Below, in pieces: positions 33,460-44,512 of a stretch of 64,000 nucleotides of DNA (position 1 is its first letter; every line of letters starts with the position of its first letter). The DNA comes from Eremochloa ophiuroides (taxonomy: Eukaryota > Streptophyta > Magnoliopsida > Poales > Poaceae). The stretch is taken from positions 86,444,693 through 86,508,692 of the forward strand of contig JAHLJS010000007.1 in assembly GCA_038502445.1 (NCBI GenBank), in the 5' to 3' direction. The notes below the pieces were generated by a model. It made no database searches, had not been told where the DNA came from, and saw nothing but the letters and a program-made list of their open reading frames with translations. A program made the translations under genes and the position numbers.

Positions 33460-34864
33460 TCGGCTGGCCCGGAATCTTACCTTTCTCAAATGGAGGGACA
33501 GCAGCAGCAAGCTGAGCTTATTGTGATTCTAACATTTTATTAAACCTGTGCTGATTCTTTATAGCAGAAGCAAAGGTATCCATTCTGGTATTTATATTTT
33601 CTAAAGCTTTATCATTCGAGGCTACCTTTCTAGACATTTGATCTAATAATTTAGATTGACCAGCAACTAAATCTCTTAAAGGTGAAAGATTATAATTATT
33701 GTAACTATTACCTTGGTTGTTGCTTTGGTAATTACCTTGTCGAGGTTGCTGATTCCATCCTTGGTTTGGCTGGTTTCATCCTTGACTTTGCTGAGGACGA
33801 TAGTAGGTGTTGTTGTTGATGAAGTTCACATCCTCTTACAATGTAGGGTAGTTGACAGCTGAATGCCCGTAATCTCCACATTCTTCACAGGTCATACGAG
33901 AATCATTGATATGTATGACTTCCTTCTTCTCTATGTTGAGCTTCTTCATGATGAGGTCTAGCTTGACAGTGACCATGTCAGTTTCCTTCAGATGATGGAT
34001 GCCTCCTCCTCTCTTGCGAGGTTGTGTACGTTCTTCATTACAGCTTGAATTTGAGGCCATCTTCTCAACAAGTGCTTGAGCTTCTGGAAGCTTAAGTGAC
34101 AGGAAAGCTCCTCCACCTGCAGCATCATTGGACTCACGGGTGCTTGAGATAAGCCCGTGGTAGAAGGTCTGCAATAGTAGCCAATCCTCTATCCCATGAT
34201 GAGGACTGTCTTCAATGTAATCTTGGAATCTCTCCCATGCTTCAGTGAATGATTCGTCATGTTGCTATTGAAAACTTTAGATTTTCCCACGCAGAGCATT
34301 TGTCTTGCCTGTAGGAAAGGACTTTGCTAGGAAAGCAGTCGAGCATCGGTCCTATGTAGTGTTCTTGTCTTTGTTGGCGTAGAACCACTGCTTGGCTTTC
34401 CCTAAAAGTGAAAATGAGAAAAGACGGAGTAAAATAGCATCTCTTGGTACTCCTCTAATCGTGAAGGTGCTGCAAATCTCTAGAAAGTGTGGTAAGTGTG
34501 CACTTGCATCTTCATGAGCTTTTCCACAAAACTGGCTGGCTTGAACCATGGTGATAAGAGCAGGCTTGAGCTCGAATCCATTCTCCCCAGTATTGACTGC
34601 TGGTCCAGTCCGAATATTTTCTGTTGTTGGGACAAAGAACTCACGCAGCGTCTTCTCAGCCATATCTTCAAACACAGGAGATAAATCTTCTCCTAAGTGT
34701 TCTTCTTCCAATGTTGGAGCTTGCTCCTTTGATAAACTAGCTCGAGAAACGATGGGTGCTTTTGATAGTGATTCCGGATCTTCCCTCGTCTCTACAAACT
34801 TTTTTCTTTTCAGGAGTTTCTCTGGGTCGTCAGTGAAATTATTTGGAAGAGAAAAACCATTCAT
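33460..34864 (-). pseudogene. gag: gag of the Athila-like element, several stops
   Basis: The ATG at 34864 (MNGFSLPNNF) begins a Gag of Athila type. FELKPALITMVQASQFCG, HLPHFLEICSTFTIRGV and LLRLFSFSLLGKAKQWF are the hallmark capsid segment (34600-34370). After several nonsense codons (34351, about 34290-34260) come HDESFTEAWERFQDY, a lysine-rich part and a zinc knuckle CEECGDYGHSAVNYP (33870-33840; the last Cys is Tyr). Then follow a Gln/Asn-rich stretch and a helical tail up to about 33460. No full Gag can be made. Confidence 0.8.
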
Positions 34865-34999
34865 TCATCACCCTGCATAAGATAAGCAAATGATAAAAAA
34901 ACAAGGGTGTACCTGTTTGAGTTAGAGATCAATCGGTAATACAATCTGATCCATTATGTATGCATATGCTATCAATATTTCCTAAGTTTAATGTGCCTT

Positions 35000-35016
35000 C
35001 CTCGGCAACGGTGCCA
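35000..35016 (-). other. Primer binding site (tRNA-Asp type)
   Basis: On the minus strand TGGCACCGTTGCCGAGG follows the LTR after an 8-base spacer. It is close to TGGCGCCGTTGCCGGGG, the tRNA-Asp-type primer site used by many Athila elements. Confidence 0.7.
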
Positions 35017-35024
35017 AAAATGCT

Positions 35025-35779
35025 TGTTGACATCTACTAACGTCGCCAAATATAACTATATAACTTTTAATGCGAGAGGCGAGATTAGAAGATGAATGGT
35101 AATTAATTAACTTGTCATTAGCAACTAGCCACTTTTCTATTCACTACTACAAAAAAATTTAACCGTGGCGGTTAAAAACGCTTAACCGTGGCGGTTATCT
35201 CAACCGCCTCGGACCTAAGGTCACGGTTAATCGTGGCCTTAACCGAGGCGGTTGGGCAACCGCCATGGTTAATCGTATTAAACGAGGTGGTTGTTTTAAG
35301 ATAACCGCCACAAATAATGGGTTGAGGACTTGATGCCTTGAATGAATGATGGGTTGATCCTCCAGGGGGTCTACCCCTTTATTTATAGCCCGGTGGGATG
35401 CACGTGCGGCATAGGATCAAGCCGACTTGAAACAAGGGCTGAGATGACTCCACAAAGGTGGCAGAAGAAGACTCCAGAAGCTGGGCCGAAACCCTAGCAG
35501 GGGGGCGCCGGCCGGCCCCACCCTGTGGGGTCTTGGTTCCGGTGTCTCGGGTGTGTTTCAGATGCTTCTAGTATTCTCGTGATGATTGTTTCCTTGACGG
35601 TTAAGTTATGTGGTAATCATGCTCTTTAACCCTTCTTTTATGCTTTTCTGGAATAGCCCCTGAAAAATACAGAACATGCAAAACTCGTGGAAACTGTCAC
35701 TTAAAACCCTAGACTAGTATGTATTCATGTATCCTTTGGTGTCTAAAGTTCTAATAAAAGTTGACGTTATCCACCGTCA
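35025..35779 (-). repeat. 5' LTR of the Athila-like element
   Basis: On the minus strand the LTR begins TGACGGTGGATAACGTCAAC (35779) and ends GTAGATGTCAACA (35025). It contains a gctataaataaagg-type TATA (about 35377-35390). A CACTA-derived stretch beginning at 35142 is inserted in it. The partner LTR is not in the window. Confidence 0.65.
35142..35315. mobile_element. CACTA left end with 'aaccgtggcggtt' repeats
   Basis: cactactacaaaaaaattt is a classical CACTA terminus, followed by subterminal repeats (aaccgtggcggtt, aaccgcc, aaccgaggcggtt) in both orientations. No matching right end (gtagtagtg) is seen before LTR sequence resumes, so only one end is kept. Confidence 0.65.
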
Positions 35780-36350
35780 ATAGTGCCATCGCAACAACTT
35801 TGCATGGTCTTTGTTTCTGATTAAATGTTTTAAGCGTGGTATTATAGGAGCATACCACGTAACCTTGGCAGGGATTTTCTTCCTGCGACGTTCTCCGTCG
35901 CCCTCGGCATCGCTAGGGTCGTCTCTCCTTATCTTATAGCGTGATGCATGACATACCGGGCATGCTTCTAGATTCTCACAGTCCTTGCCACGGTAGAGGA
36001 TGCAGTCGATCTTCTCTTCTTCACTGTCACATTCTCTCTGTGCATCACAGATGGCCTGACCAAGATCATCAACGGGCTCATCTTCTCCAGCTACGTCTTC
36101 TTCGACTTCTTCCATTGCAATATCATGTAAGGGACTGTATTGCGGTGCCGCCTTTAGTTTTCAATCATTGGCCTAGCAATCTGGAATGACGCCCGGAAAA
36201 AAGGCATCATCTATTTCCTTCCAAACTGCAAGTGCTGCTGCACAACTCTTTCGCCATTTGATTGTCGCGTACTGATCCTCGCCCAAAATAAAATGTTGCG
36301 ATAGAACCTTTCCATAGCATGTAGCTTGCGTTGCTCTGGCATGAAAGAAT
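35780..36350 (-). pseudogene. CACTA (En/Spm) TNP2 transposase, N-terminal fragment
   Basis: The minus strand encodes an acidic segment, then DCILYRGKDCENLEACPVC, ASRYKIRRDDPSD, KKIPAKVTWYAPIIPRLKHL and KDHAKLLRWH (36115-35785). This is the conserved zinc-binding and DUF4218-preceding part of plant TNP2 (Transposase_21). It is cut after LLRWH exactly where the Athila-like LTR starts. Upstream to about 36350 there is further helical coding sequence with one stop. The catalytic region is missing. Confidence 0.8.
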
Positions 36351-36359
36351 CTTAGGCCC

Positions 36360-36771
36360 TGCAGGTGTGGATCTAACTAAAGTTTAACCCCTGGCTATAT
36401 ATCCAGCCAAACTTTAGCTGAACACTTTTTAACCATGTGTTGTTGTACCGAGTGACTGAAAATTCGTCAAGCAAGATGAAAAATACCACTCAAAATGCAT
36501 ATATAAATACTCATCTGTGTCATTATAAGAAAACCCATTTTGTATATTAAAAAGGGTAGCTCCATTGCTAGAGATTCCCACAAGACTAGGGTCTGGGGAA
36601 GGGAAAAACTGAGGCAAACCTTACCTCCACAAAATCTATGGAGGGACTGCTTCTAACCCACGATTTAGTGACTCAGTGACTCAGTGAGACAACTCTCACC
36701 ACGGCACCAGGTGTGCCCTTCATATGTTTCTAAATTAATTATTACCCACTTCACCTCAGCTATTTATAATA
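36360..36771. other. Intergenic DNA
   Basis: There is no recognisable gene or complete repeat. A small internal duplication, gtgactcagtgactcagtgag, lies at about 36669-36689. Confidence 0.35.
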
Positions 36772-36812
36772 CTAGTCCATTAACCGATGCGTTGCACGGG
36801 TCTTTATACTTT
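36772..36812 (-). mobile_element. Helitron-type 3' end
   Basis: On the minus strand CCCGTGCAACGCATCGG folds into a CCGTGC/GCA(T)CGG hairpin. TTAATGGA and CTAG|T follow 12 bases later, the layout of a Helitron 3' terminus. No 5' TC end could be assigned with confidence, so the element body is undefined. Confidence 0.4.
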
Positions 36813-38322
36813 TTATGTAGTTAAAGATTGTGTTGTTAGCATATTTTATGAAGCTTGATTATGGTTGAGAACTTGATTGCAGAAACAAAATGATAAATGA
36901 TGCAGGCAAGTTATTCCCAAGACAGAGATAAATTATAGGAAAGACACATGCTCTACCCATGTTTTTCTAATCATAATTTTATATTTAACACAATAAATTT
37001 TAAAAGAAACTAAGCATTAATTTTTATCATAGTATAAGTATGCTTCTACTCCTGCTTTCTCCTTTTCGTGTCTGAGTTAATTTGGGTGCTGTTGAACATC
37101 ATATAGGTGTGTCTGCAGTGGCTGTTTTGGTATTCATTTGTGTACAAAGAATATTAAAAGAAGTAATTGTTGGTTTACCTAGAAAAAGAATTAAGGTAGC
37201 ATGATAGAGCATTGTCTTTTTCGATCCGTACCTGAAATTGTTTTCCTGAAATGTATGATTTTTTTATGTTTGAATTGGGTAGAGGCATCTTTTATCTGAA
37301 CTGCACTGCACTAATATCAGTTATGTCCAATGATATTCTTATGACCTTCTGTTTGCTCAATGCTTTTTATGTAAACAATACAAATAAATCTGATTATTTT
37401 ACACTTTGTGTCGCCATGGCATCTTCGTAGCTGTTTATGCTGATCAATTTGTGCCCTTGTAAATGAGGTTGTGAAATTATTTGTCCTTTGGTCCTGGTCA
37501 GCACTTCATGTTGCACCATTCATATACATCTCATGCGTGTAGGTCATTCCATATGTTGTCAAGCAGTTTTTTCTTGGTTTTTTACTGTATTTGACATTGG
37601 AATAAAAACTAATACAATAGTTAAAAATGTAGATGTCAATAATTAAACTAATTTGAAGTCTCATGTATAGACGCATAATGAGTGATCACGTTGCTTATCT
37701 TTTTGAATAATGTGACATGCATCTACATGATTTATAGAAGAATGAGAGTCCAGGTATTTTGAATCTAATGTCACCTATGTGATGGCGGCGTTGTCCATCA
37801 ATTTCTTCCCATTGTCTGTCGAAGGCTTTGAGGGACAGTAGGTGGAACGCGGAATATGGACTACTATTATCGCATTGGCCAAAATAGTTTCCTATATACG
37901 TACAGGCAGCCTCATGTATATATATGTTCTTTGTCCGTGGAGGTGGATTGAATCTAATATTTTATTAATATATTACGCTTACTGCTGAGTACTGAGCTCA
38001 GAATCATTAACAGGCTTATCACGTATTATAGTGATTATAATATTTTTTTGGACTGGTTTCCACCGTACGTTTCAAAATTTTGGTTGATTATAGATATAGG
38101 GTAGATTTTAATTCGGCTGGTGGCGCAATAGTTTAGAGATTTTCAGGAGATGCTGGATCACGTTTATTATTTCCATGTCATCAAGATCATTACGTTAGTT
38201 TTTTAGACATAATATTAGCCTTGAGCGACATATTTGATTTTTACATTAAATACTAATTAGAAATTGTGAAAGTGATGGATGCTCATAATTGGGAGGCCAG
38301 ATGTGATATTTTAGATATTCTA
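36813..38322. other. AT-rich intergenic DNA
   Basis: I see no coding region. Part may belong to the body of the Helitron-type element ending at 36772. Confidence 0.35.
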
Positions 38323-38436
38323 CTAGTTAAAGTGCCCGTGCGTTACAACAAAAAATATAATATGTTTTAAGATCCAGAAATAAAAAAACAGCACAACTCT
38401 AGAACATAATTATGTTCTAAAATCGTGAGTTAATTA

Positions 38437-38841
38437 ATGCAATGGTCGAAAAAACTACGTGTCCGTGCATTTGCAATGGGTCGTTATTCACTTAGAAGTG
38501 ATATCCACACCAAGATGTTAACTGACCTCCATGCACACATGATGCCTACTGGCTGGAAGACTTACTTTGAAGTTGCTATGCTTGGTAGCATTGAGGGAGG
38601 CAAGCTCACCACGTTTGATGGGTGCGCTAGGGTTTTCATGTCTATCAAATGTGTCATGCAGGCTATTATAGATGTTAGACACAACTGCTCGACGATCATA
38701 AATTGTATGGGCATAGGAGGCTTAGAGATTTATGTAATGAACATACATTTCAATTTACCTTATTATCCAACAATACAAGCTGGGCTTGATGTGCTTACAT
38801 GGACTATGTACTATAACACCTTAAAAGACCATGCCCATTAA
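38437..38841 (+). CDS. Unrecognised 134-codon open frame
   Basis: The ATG at 38437 opens MQWSKKLRVRAFAMGRYSLR... to TAA at 38839. Composition is balanced, with Cys residues (ARVFMSIKCVMQ, RHNCSTIINCMG), which is unusual for noise in AT-rich DNA. It lies antisense to the candidate Helitron that contains it. I recognise no domain. It could be a captured exon or chance. Confidence 0.25.
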   Translation: MQWSKKLRVRAFAMGRYSLRSDIHTKMLTDLHAHMMPTGWKTYFEVAMLGSIEGGKLTTFDGCARVFMSIKCVMQAIIDVRHNCSTIINCMGIGGLEIYVMNIHFNLPYYPTIQAGLDVLTWTMYYNTLKDHAH

Positions 38842-39189
38842 AAATCGACATGTTTAAATACATTAGTTCCCATCGACAAGTTTTCTTTTCCAGGTCCCAG
38901 ATTATATTTTTTGTTTTTTTTCAGTCGCTTCCGTGACTTTGTATTTGGTTTTTGTTTTCCGATCTTTTCATGGCAAGTTTTCCTTTTTAATTTTATTTTT
39001 CATGTTTTATTTTGTTTTTTCTTTCTTTCCAACAACGTACATATATAGAATCTGATTCATGGATGTTTTTTCCTATTCTATTTTGTTTTTGTTTATAGCA
39101 ACAGACTAAGAAAAGTCGAGTTCTACTGTGCCCGAGTGCTTCCGTGATTCTGTCTCTTTGCCCGTGGTGTCTTGGCTTCGGCTAAATGA

Positions 39190-40299
39190 GGGCCTCTTTG
39201 GATCATAGGATAGGAATTATACACGAATAGGAAAATCTCAGGAATCCTTATGTCACACTTCTCTATTCCTATGGGAATTCAAAACAAAGGAAAACTGAAA
39301 AAGAAGGCTTTTGGCAGAGCATGGGTGAAACACAGGAAAGGAACATGCTTCCCTTCTTCAAATCTGTACAGTGCAAGAACCAATGGATCAAAGCTACCCG
39401 TTGTGCATTCAACACAACAGCTAGCCATTGTGCCAAAGTGCCTATACACACACACGTGTATGCCTTGCATACATTTTCTTTCCTGATCTGCAATCCATAG
39501 AAGCCCCACCATCATGAGGTCCTCTCGAAGCATGCAATCCATAGAAGCCTCACCCAGAAAAAAAGAAGCGGCGGCGGCCTAGAATTCTCAGAAACCAAAG
39601 AGATGAGGGGGATTGATCGATTCCTTTCCTAACAAATAACGCTGTGGGGCTGCGACTGCGATTGCAGTCAAATGGATTGGTGGATCTGAGTGGTACCGTA
39701 GCAGCAATCAGATGGGGAAAATGCGTAGTACCTGGTAGATGGGGAAAATCAAAGTACCTGGACGGCAGAGGAACAACGCAGTGTGGCGGCGATTCCTGGA
39801 CTGGTGGCCGGGGATGGGACCCGGCGAACTCGGTCGACGGCGTTGGGGCTGCCGACTCGGATGGTCGGCAATGGGAAGGGCTTTGCGCCATCTCGTGCAG
39901 TGGTGGTGCGGCCGCCATCGCATGAACCGGTGGTGGTGGGCGGACGTCACGTGAGGCGATGACGGTGTTCGTCGGCCGTCGACGGTTTGGGGCGGCGGCT
40001 ATCGTCCATTGGCCCACGATGGGGAAGGGTCTGGGCGACCCTATCCAAAACAGAAGCGTGTAGAAATATAGAAGGCGGCAAAAGGAGCGGGCGAGGCACG
40101 CGAGTCGTCTTTTCGCGCCAGGAAAATTTCCAAGAGCTCCGAGCTCATGTTATTTTTCCCGTCAAACTGGCCACAGGAATGCAATCCTAAGGAAATTTTC
40201 CTTTGCTTTTTATGTGAACCAAAGAGCAGGATAGGAATGAATACTTAGGAAAGCCCAATCCTCCAAAATTCCTGTGTTTCACCCTCTTTCCAAAGGGGG
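39190..40299. mobile_element. Unassigned TIR element with GC-rich interior
   Basis: The left gggcctctttggatcatagg and right inverted ccccctttggaaagagg are weakly similar ends. 'aggataggaatt' and 'caggaat' motifs occur inside both. The centre (39620-40130) is GC-rich with open frames on both strands, and none resembles a known protein. Limits are approximate. Confidence 0.35.
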
Positions 40300-40300
40300 A

Positions 40301-40395
40301 GCTCGTGTAGTGCGGTGGTAGATAATTGAGTCTCCAAACCCGGTTGCCACGGTTCCAACCACCGCTGCCTCAAATTATTTTTAATACCTACAGTG
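40301..40395 (+). repeat. tRNA-like SINE fragment
   Basis: gctcgtgtagtgcggtggtag resembles a pol III A box and acggttccaacc a B box about 40 bases later, as in grass Au-type SINEs. There is no clear tail. It is too degenerate and lacks the fold of a functional tRNA gene. Confidence 0.4.
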
Positions 40396-40649
40396 TGGCG
40401 GTTAGACTAATGAATGGGCCAAACGAAAAAGGGTCAGATGGGGAGAAATTTTATCTCTTTATTATTAGGTATAGATTAATTAACAAAATGTGAATATCGG
40501 TAGCTACAACCTTTTCCACGCGGTGAAAGCCTTTTCTTTTGTCCCGAGCAATAAGATTAAGGTTATTTTTTTTATCTACTGGCAATGGTGGATAAATTTT
40601 TAGTTGTGGATGCTAGGTCTTTTGATTTGATGGTTGGATGTTTTTGACT

Positions 40650-40743
40650 AATATGCGAATTTCTAGTATTTATCTTTTTTCCTAGCACATTTGGTGAGGA
40701 TTAACGTTGAGCCTCCCTTAGACCCTCCAATTAGTAATAGTAA
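40650..40743. repeat. Shared repeat terminus, copy 3
   Basis: The longest of the three copies. It ends ccctccaattagtaatagtaag and aligns with 29480-29541 and 12155-12182. Confidence 0.45.
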
Positions 40744-41226
40744 GAAACATACATGTACACGTAAGAGATAAGCATATATATCAAATTCCATGTTATACAG
40801 ATGGCTCATGCTAAGGTTTCAACTGAATATATTGTAAATTCACGTGTGATATAGAGGGGATCTATAAATATAGATGAATAAATATAGATTAATTGTTAAA
40901 GAACACATATATGATATTTATAGATCACATATACATACATACAACAATAAAGGATGAGCACATCGATGTTTATATTAAATAGCAAATACATACCCCAGTT
41001 AAGATTTTGACTAAACACAAGGCAGATGTACAAAAATGTGCGATATAAAGGACAAAACATAAAAATGGATGAAAATACATAAATAATAATTGATAATTAA
41101 ATTCTATCATAGTTGAATTGTGTTAATCTATGAGCGAACAAGAGAGTAAAGAAACAACAATTTTGGTTAGTTATGCCACTGCAGGAGCATGAGTTCATGG
41201 ATTACTTTCTCTAATTATTGTTTATT

Positions 41227-41434
41227 TACTCCCTCTGTCCCTAAATATCCATCGTTTTCGCTTTTCAAACTTTTTTGACTAAATATATACAAAAATATAA
41301 AAATATTTGTCATACATAATTAATATCATTGGATAGATATTTGAATCAGTTTTTAATGCACGTATTTTCTACAAATCGAGTTAAACTATTGACACGTACA
41401 CCAACAATGATAGATAAAAGGGACACAGAGAGTA
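41227..41434. mobile_element. Stowaway-like MITE
   Basis: The left tactccctctgtccctaaat and the inverted right tactctctgtgtccctttt form the terminal repeats. Subterminal atccatcgtttt / acaatgatagat also pair. The length of 208 bp and TA ends fit Stowaway. Confidence 0.8.
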
Positions 41435-41502
41435 GGCATTAAGAACAATGGTCACGATTGGACCTCTAGGAGCCCCTTCCTTTGCATGGCTGGGGAAAAA
41501 GC

Positions 41503-41918
41503 CACGAGTAAAGAAACGGCTTTTGGTAGCAACAAGTTTTGGCTTTAGTCCTAGTATTTTATTATGTTCGGGAGTAAAGATCTTTAGTCCCGGTTGGTAA
41601 CACCAACCGAGACAAATGATTAAATATTAGTCCCGGTTCATATTACTAACCGGGATTAAAGGCCTAAATCCTTTATTCCCGGTTTATAACACCAACCTAG
41701 ACTAAAGGTAGACCCTTTAGTCCCGGTTGGTGTTACTAACCGGGACTAAAGGTCCTTTTAGTCCCGGTTGGTGTTATGAACCGGGACTAAACGATCTTCT
41801 GCGGGTTAGTTCAAAAGGCAAATATCCTGTGCATGGTCACATGTGCTGTGTAGGTGGGGCGGTAAGACACGCGCATACTATGCATGAAGTTATTGAACCG
41901 GGACTAAAGGTACTAGTG
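41503..41918. mobile_element. Miniature CACTA element with five palindromes
   Basis: The left end CACGAGTAAAGAAACGGC and inverted right end CACTAGTACCTTTAGTCCC bound 416 bp. AGC stands on both sides (41500-41502, 41919-41921), the 3-bp duplication of CACTA elements. Between 41582 and 41790 five near-palindromes of the type TTTAGTCCCGGTTGG...AACCGGGACTAAA stand almost head to tail. There is no coding capacity. The end resembles 62211. Confidence 0.85.
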
Positions 41919-42054
41919 AGCTAGGGGTTTGGTTGTGTTCCTTAGTATCCTGTTACTTCCACTTTATAGGGTTTGATTTGATTGAGCGGGGAAGCCAGAA
42001 ACGCTGTCCTAATACAGCAGTGTTAGGCTTGCCCAGCCAGACGAGCGAATTAAA

Positions 42055-42567
42055 CACCGTCCAAAAAACCAAGACCAACCGATTTTTTTTGGAGACAGGA
42101 TTTTTTACAGGCGGTTTCTGTTGACGGACTGCAAGTAGAAATTAATCGGTGGGTCCAAATAATGAACCTACTGTTCCTTAAGAAAACCGCTAGTGAAAAT
42201 CATGGATTTGTACTAGCAATTTTCTTAACAAACCGTAAGTATAAATAATTTGAAATTGAATTTTTTGAGTGTTTCAAATGACCTCATATGAAAAAATATC
42301 AAAATAAAAGTTGTAGATCACAAAAAGTTATGAAACTTTGTAGTTGACAACTTTTTCATTTGAAATCATCTTCTCAAGGAAAACTGCGTTTGAATTTATC
42401 AAATTTGAAATTCTAATTTTGTAAAGCACCTCGGATGGAGAAACTATCAAAATAAAAGTTATAAAACTATAAAATTTATGAAATATTGTAATTTGACAAT
42501 GTTTTTATTTGAATCCATTTAGAGCCTCAAACAGGCAATTTATACTCGGTTTAGGATAATACTAGTG
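42055..42567. mobile_element. CACTA-derived fragment
   Basis: The subterminal motifs acaggcggtttctg, aaccgctagtg and a right tip actagtg (42561-42567) belong to the CACTA family seen complete at 59780-61161. The stretch 42270-42540 aligns with 60065-60345 (aaaagttgtagatc, acaactttttcatttg, cctcggatggagaaac). No target duplication was found. Confidence 0.6.
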
Positions 42568-42693
42568 AACAATATTTCCTGCAATAGTAGCCATGAGTAC
42601 ATTAGAGTGAATTGCCACTATCCGCAGAAAAGAAAAAACAATTAAACAAGATCTATATTATCTTAGTATTTGACTAACAAAACAAGCTCCCAT

Positions 42694-42945
42694 CACTACT
42701 ACAAAAACCTGCATATTTGTAGGGACGGCTAGATATAGAGCCGCTGCTACAAATGAAGTACTAAAATTCGAATTTTCTAAATGATCTCGAACGAAGAAAT
42801 GACCAAAATAGAAGTTATAGATCTTGAAAAGTTATGGAACTTTAATGTTTATAATTTTTCAATTTGAAATCATTTATTATTTCAAAATGTTGTCTAAAAT
42901 TGTAAAATTCAATTTCCAAGTTGTTGAAGAACTCTGATTTCCGTT
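42694..42945. mobile_element. CACTA left end, joined to a truncated LTR
   Basis: cactactacaaaaacctgc is a CACTA tip, followed by 'gggacggctagatatagag' subterminal sequence. The sequence switches at 42945/42946 directly into LTR sequence of the neighbouring chromovirus, with no right end. This is a deletion or recombination junction. Confidence 0.65.
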
Positions 42946-44467
42946 CACTGCACCAGCGACCAACTCGAGCAGCTGACTGGTGGGGCCTCCGGGTCAGCCG
43001 ACCCCACAACGCAGAGAGAGAAAGCGGCCGCCGGCGCTGACCGTCCCTGGCTCGTCGACGGCGAGCTCACCGGCGACACCGACGCGACCTACGTATTCCT
43101 GACGACGAGGTGAATCGAATGAGCTAGACGGTTGGGCTGTTCCCTCACCAGCGCAAGCTCGTCAGCAGCAATGGTGGATGGTGGAGGCCCGGCGAACTTG
43201 CGCCGGTCGTTTTCAACCGTCATCGGGGAAGCTAAACTCCGTTCCGCAAACCCTAGACCCTAAAGAGCCTCTACTCCCCGCGAATCGAGATCCGACACAC
43301 GGAATCGAGTTGACCGCGCGTGCATGGCAACACGGCTGTGGGCGGAGCCACAGCGAGGCCGCGTTCTGGCAAACCTAAGGGACGAACTGCTCTCTCCGGC
43401 AATGGCGCGACGGCGAGGAACCCTAGAAGCTGTACCTCGACTCGGCTAGCTCCAGAAACAGGTCAAGGTGATAGAGCGGAGGATGGCGAAGCTATGGTGG
43501 AGATGGAGCGGCTAGAGACGAGGCAACGGCGGCGAATTTCACTGGGGAGCGAGCTCAGCTCCCATGGCGACGGCGGAGACGGATGAGGGACAACAGAGAG
43601 AGATGAGAGGGAGAGCGAGTGAGTGGAGCGGGAAGGGGACAAGTTGGAGTGTCGAGCTCAACATTGCAGGTCGACAGAGGGGCAGTGACGGCGTACAGTG
43701 CCACTTGGCGCACGGCGTGCCGCGGCGGAGCGCCATCCACGTCGGTCGGTTTGAATCAGTTCAGACCGATTCAGTCCAGCGAACAGAGTCTGAAACCGCG
43801 ACTTTGCTGCGCTATAACTCTCAATCCATCGAGTTTCAACTAAAAAGTCACTACTATGATTTGAAGAGCTACATGAGAACTTCAATCCATAGTAAGACAT
43901 TTTGAACTGATTTGGACTGGTTTGAGAGTTACAGATCAAAAAAGGCATGCACTTTGAAACTGGAAACAGCTTAGGACTTAGAAAAAATTTTAAACTTCAA
44001 AACAGCCCCAAAACTTGCACTAAAAGCCATTTTTGACATTTTAGACACATTTTCATGACTTGACCCAAAAATAAAGTTTGTTGCTTATAAAATTCAACAC
44101 AACTTTGATTTAGGGTGCACAGACGTGCAAAGTCTCTAAAGTCACATTCTTGTTTGGTCAAACAAAAGAGGTTTTGAGTGGGTTTTAGGTCAACTATTAA
44201 CTAGAGGGGTATTTAGGGAATTTCACTTACATGAACATTGCTCCATAAGTTATCCCAAACATGTCTAAGGTGTTTAGGAAAGTAAACAACCATCACACTT
44301 GCATTTTTACACGACTACCAAGCACAAGGAAGACATAACCATGCATATTCATTAACAAGGCATAATCAAGTCAACTCAAATGATGTTTGTGCATGCAATG
44401 ACATGATCAATGCTTGATGCTCAAGCAATGCAAGTGTAACATAGGTAGCTAATACTAGAGTGTTACA
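42946..44467 (-). repeat. 3' LTR, outer 2.8 kb missing
   Basis: The inner edge is TGTAACACTCTAG on the minus strand (44467). It aligns with 53804-55424 and ends abruptly at 42946 against a CACTA end. About two thirds of the LTR are lost, together with the target duplication. Confidence 0.85.
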
Positions 44468-44482
44468 GCCCTTCCCCCCTTA
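44468..44482 (-). other. Polypurine tract
   Basis: On the minus strand TAAGGGGGGAAGGGC lies directly before the 3' LTR. Confidence 0.85.
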
Positions 44483-44512
44483 AAAGAATCTTGTCCTCGA
44501 GATTGCAGTTAT

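Larger units (their letters stand above)
32249..35779 (-). mobile_element. Athila/Tat-like gypsy element, 3'-truncated
   Basis: On the minus strand this shows, from the right, a 5' LTR (35779-35025), a primer site (35016-35000), gag, protease and the first half of reverse transcriptase. It stops abruptly at 32249 within the RT. RNase H, integrase, envelope-like region and 3' LTR are absent. Its left edge adjoins the DUF4220 gene and its right edge a TNP2 remnant. All frames carry stops, so the copy is dead. Confidence 0.8.
38323..40475 (-). mobile_element. Candidate Helitron (2.15 kb) with nested elements
   Basis: On the minus strand the right end starts A|TCTATACCTAATAATAAAG (40475) and the left end finishes AACGCACGGGCACTTTAACTAG|T (38323). 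Both match the style of grass Helitron termini, with A and T flanks. The 3' hairpin is poor, which lowers confidence. Inside are an unassigned TIR element (39190-40299) and a tRNA-like SINE piece. No RepHel gene is present. Confidence 0.4.

Noticed and set aside
39550..40017. 155-codon minus frame and overlapping plus frames
   Set aside because: The composition is Pro/Ser/His/Arg-rich with stacked frames on both strands, typical of GC-rich element interiors. No domain is seen.
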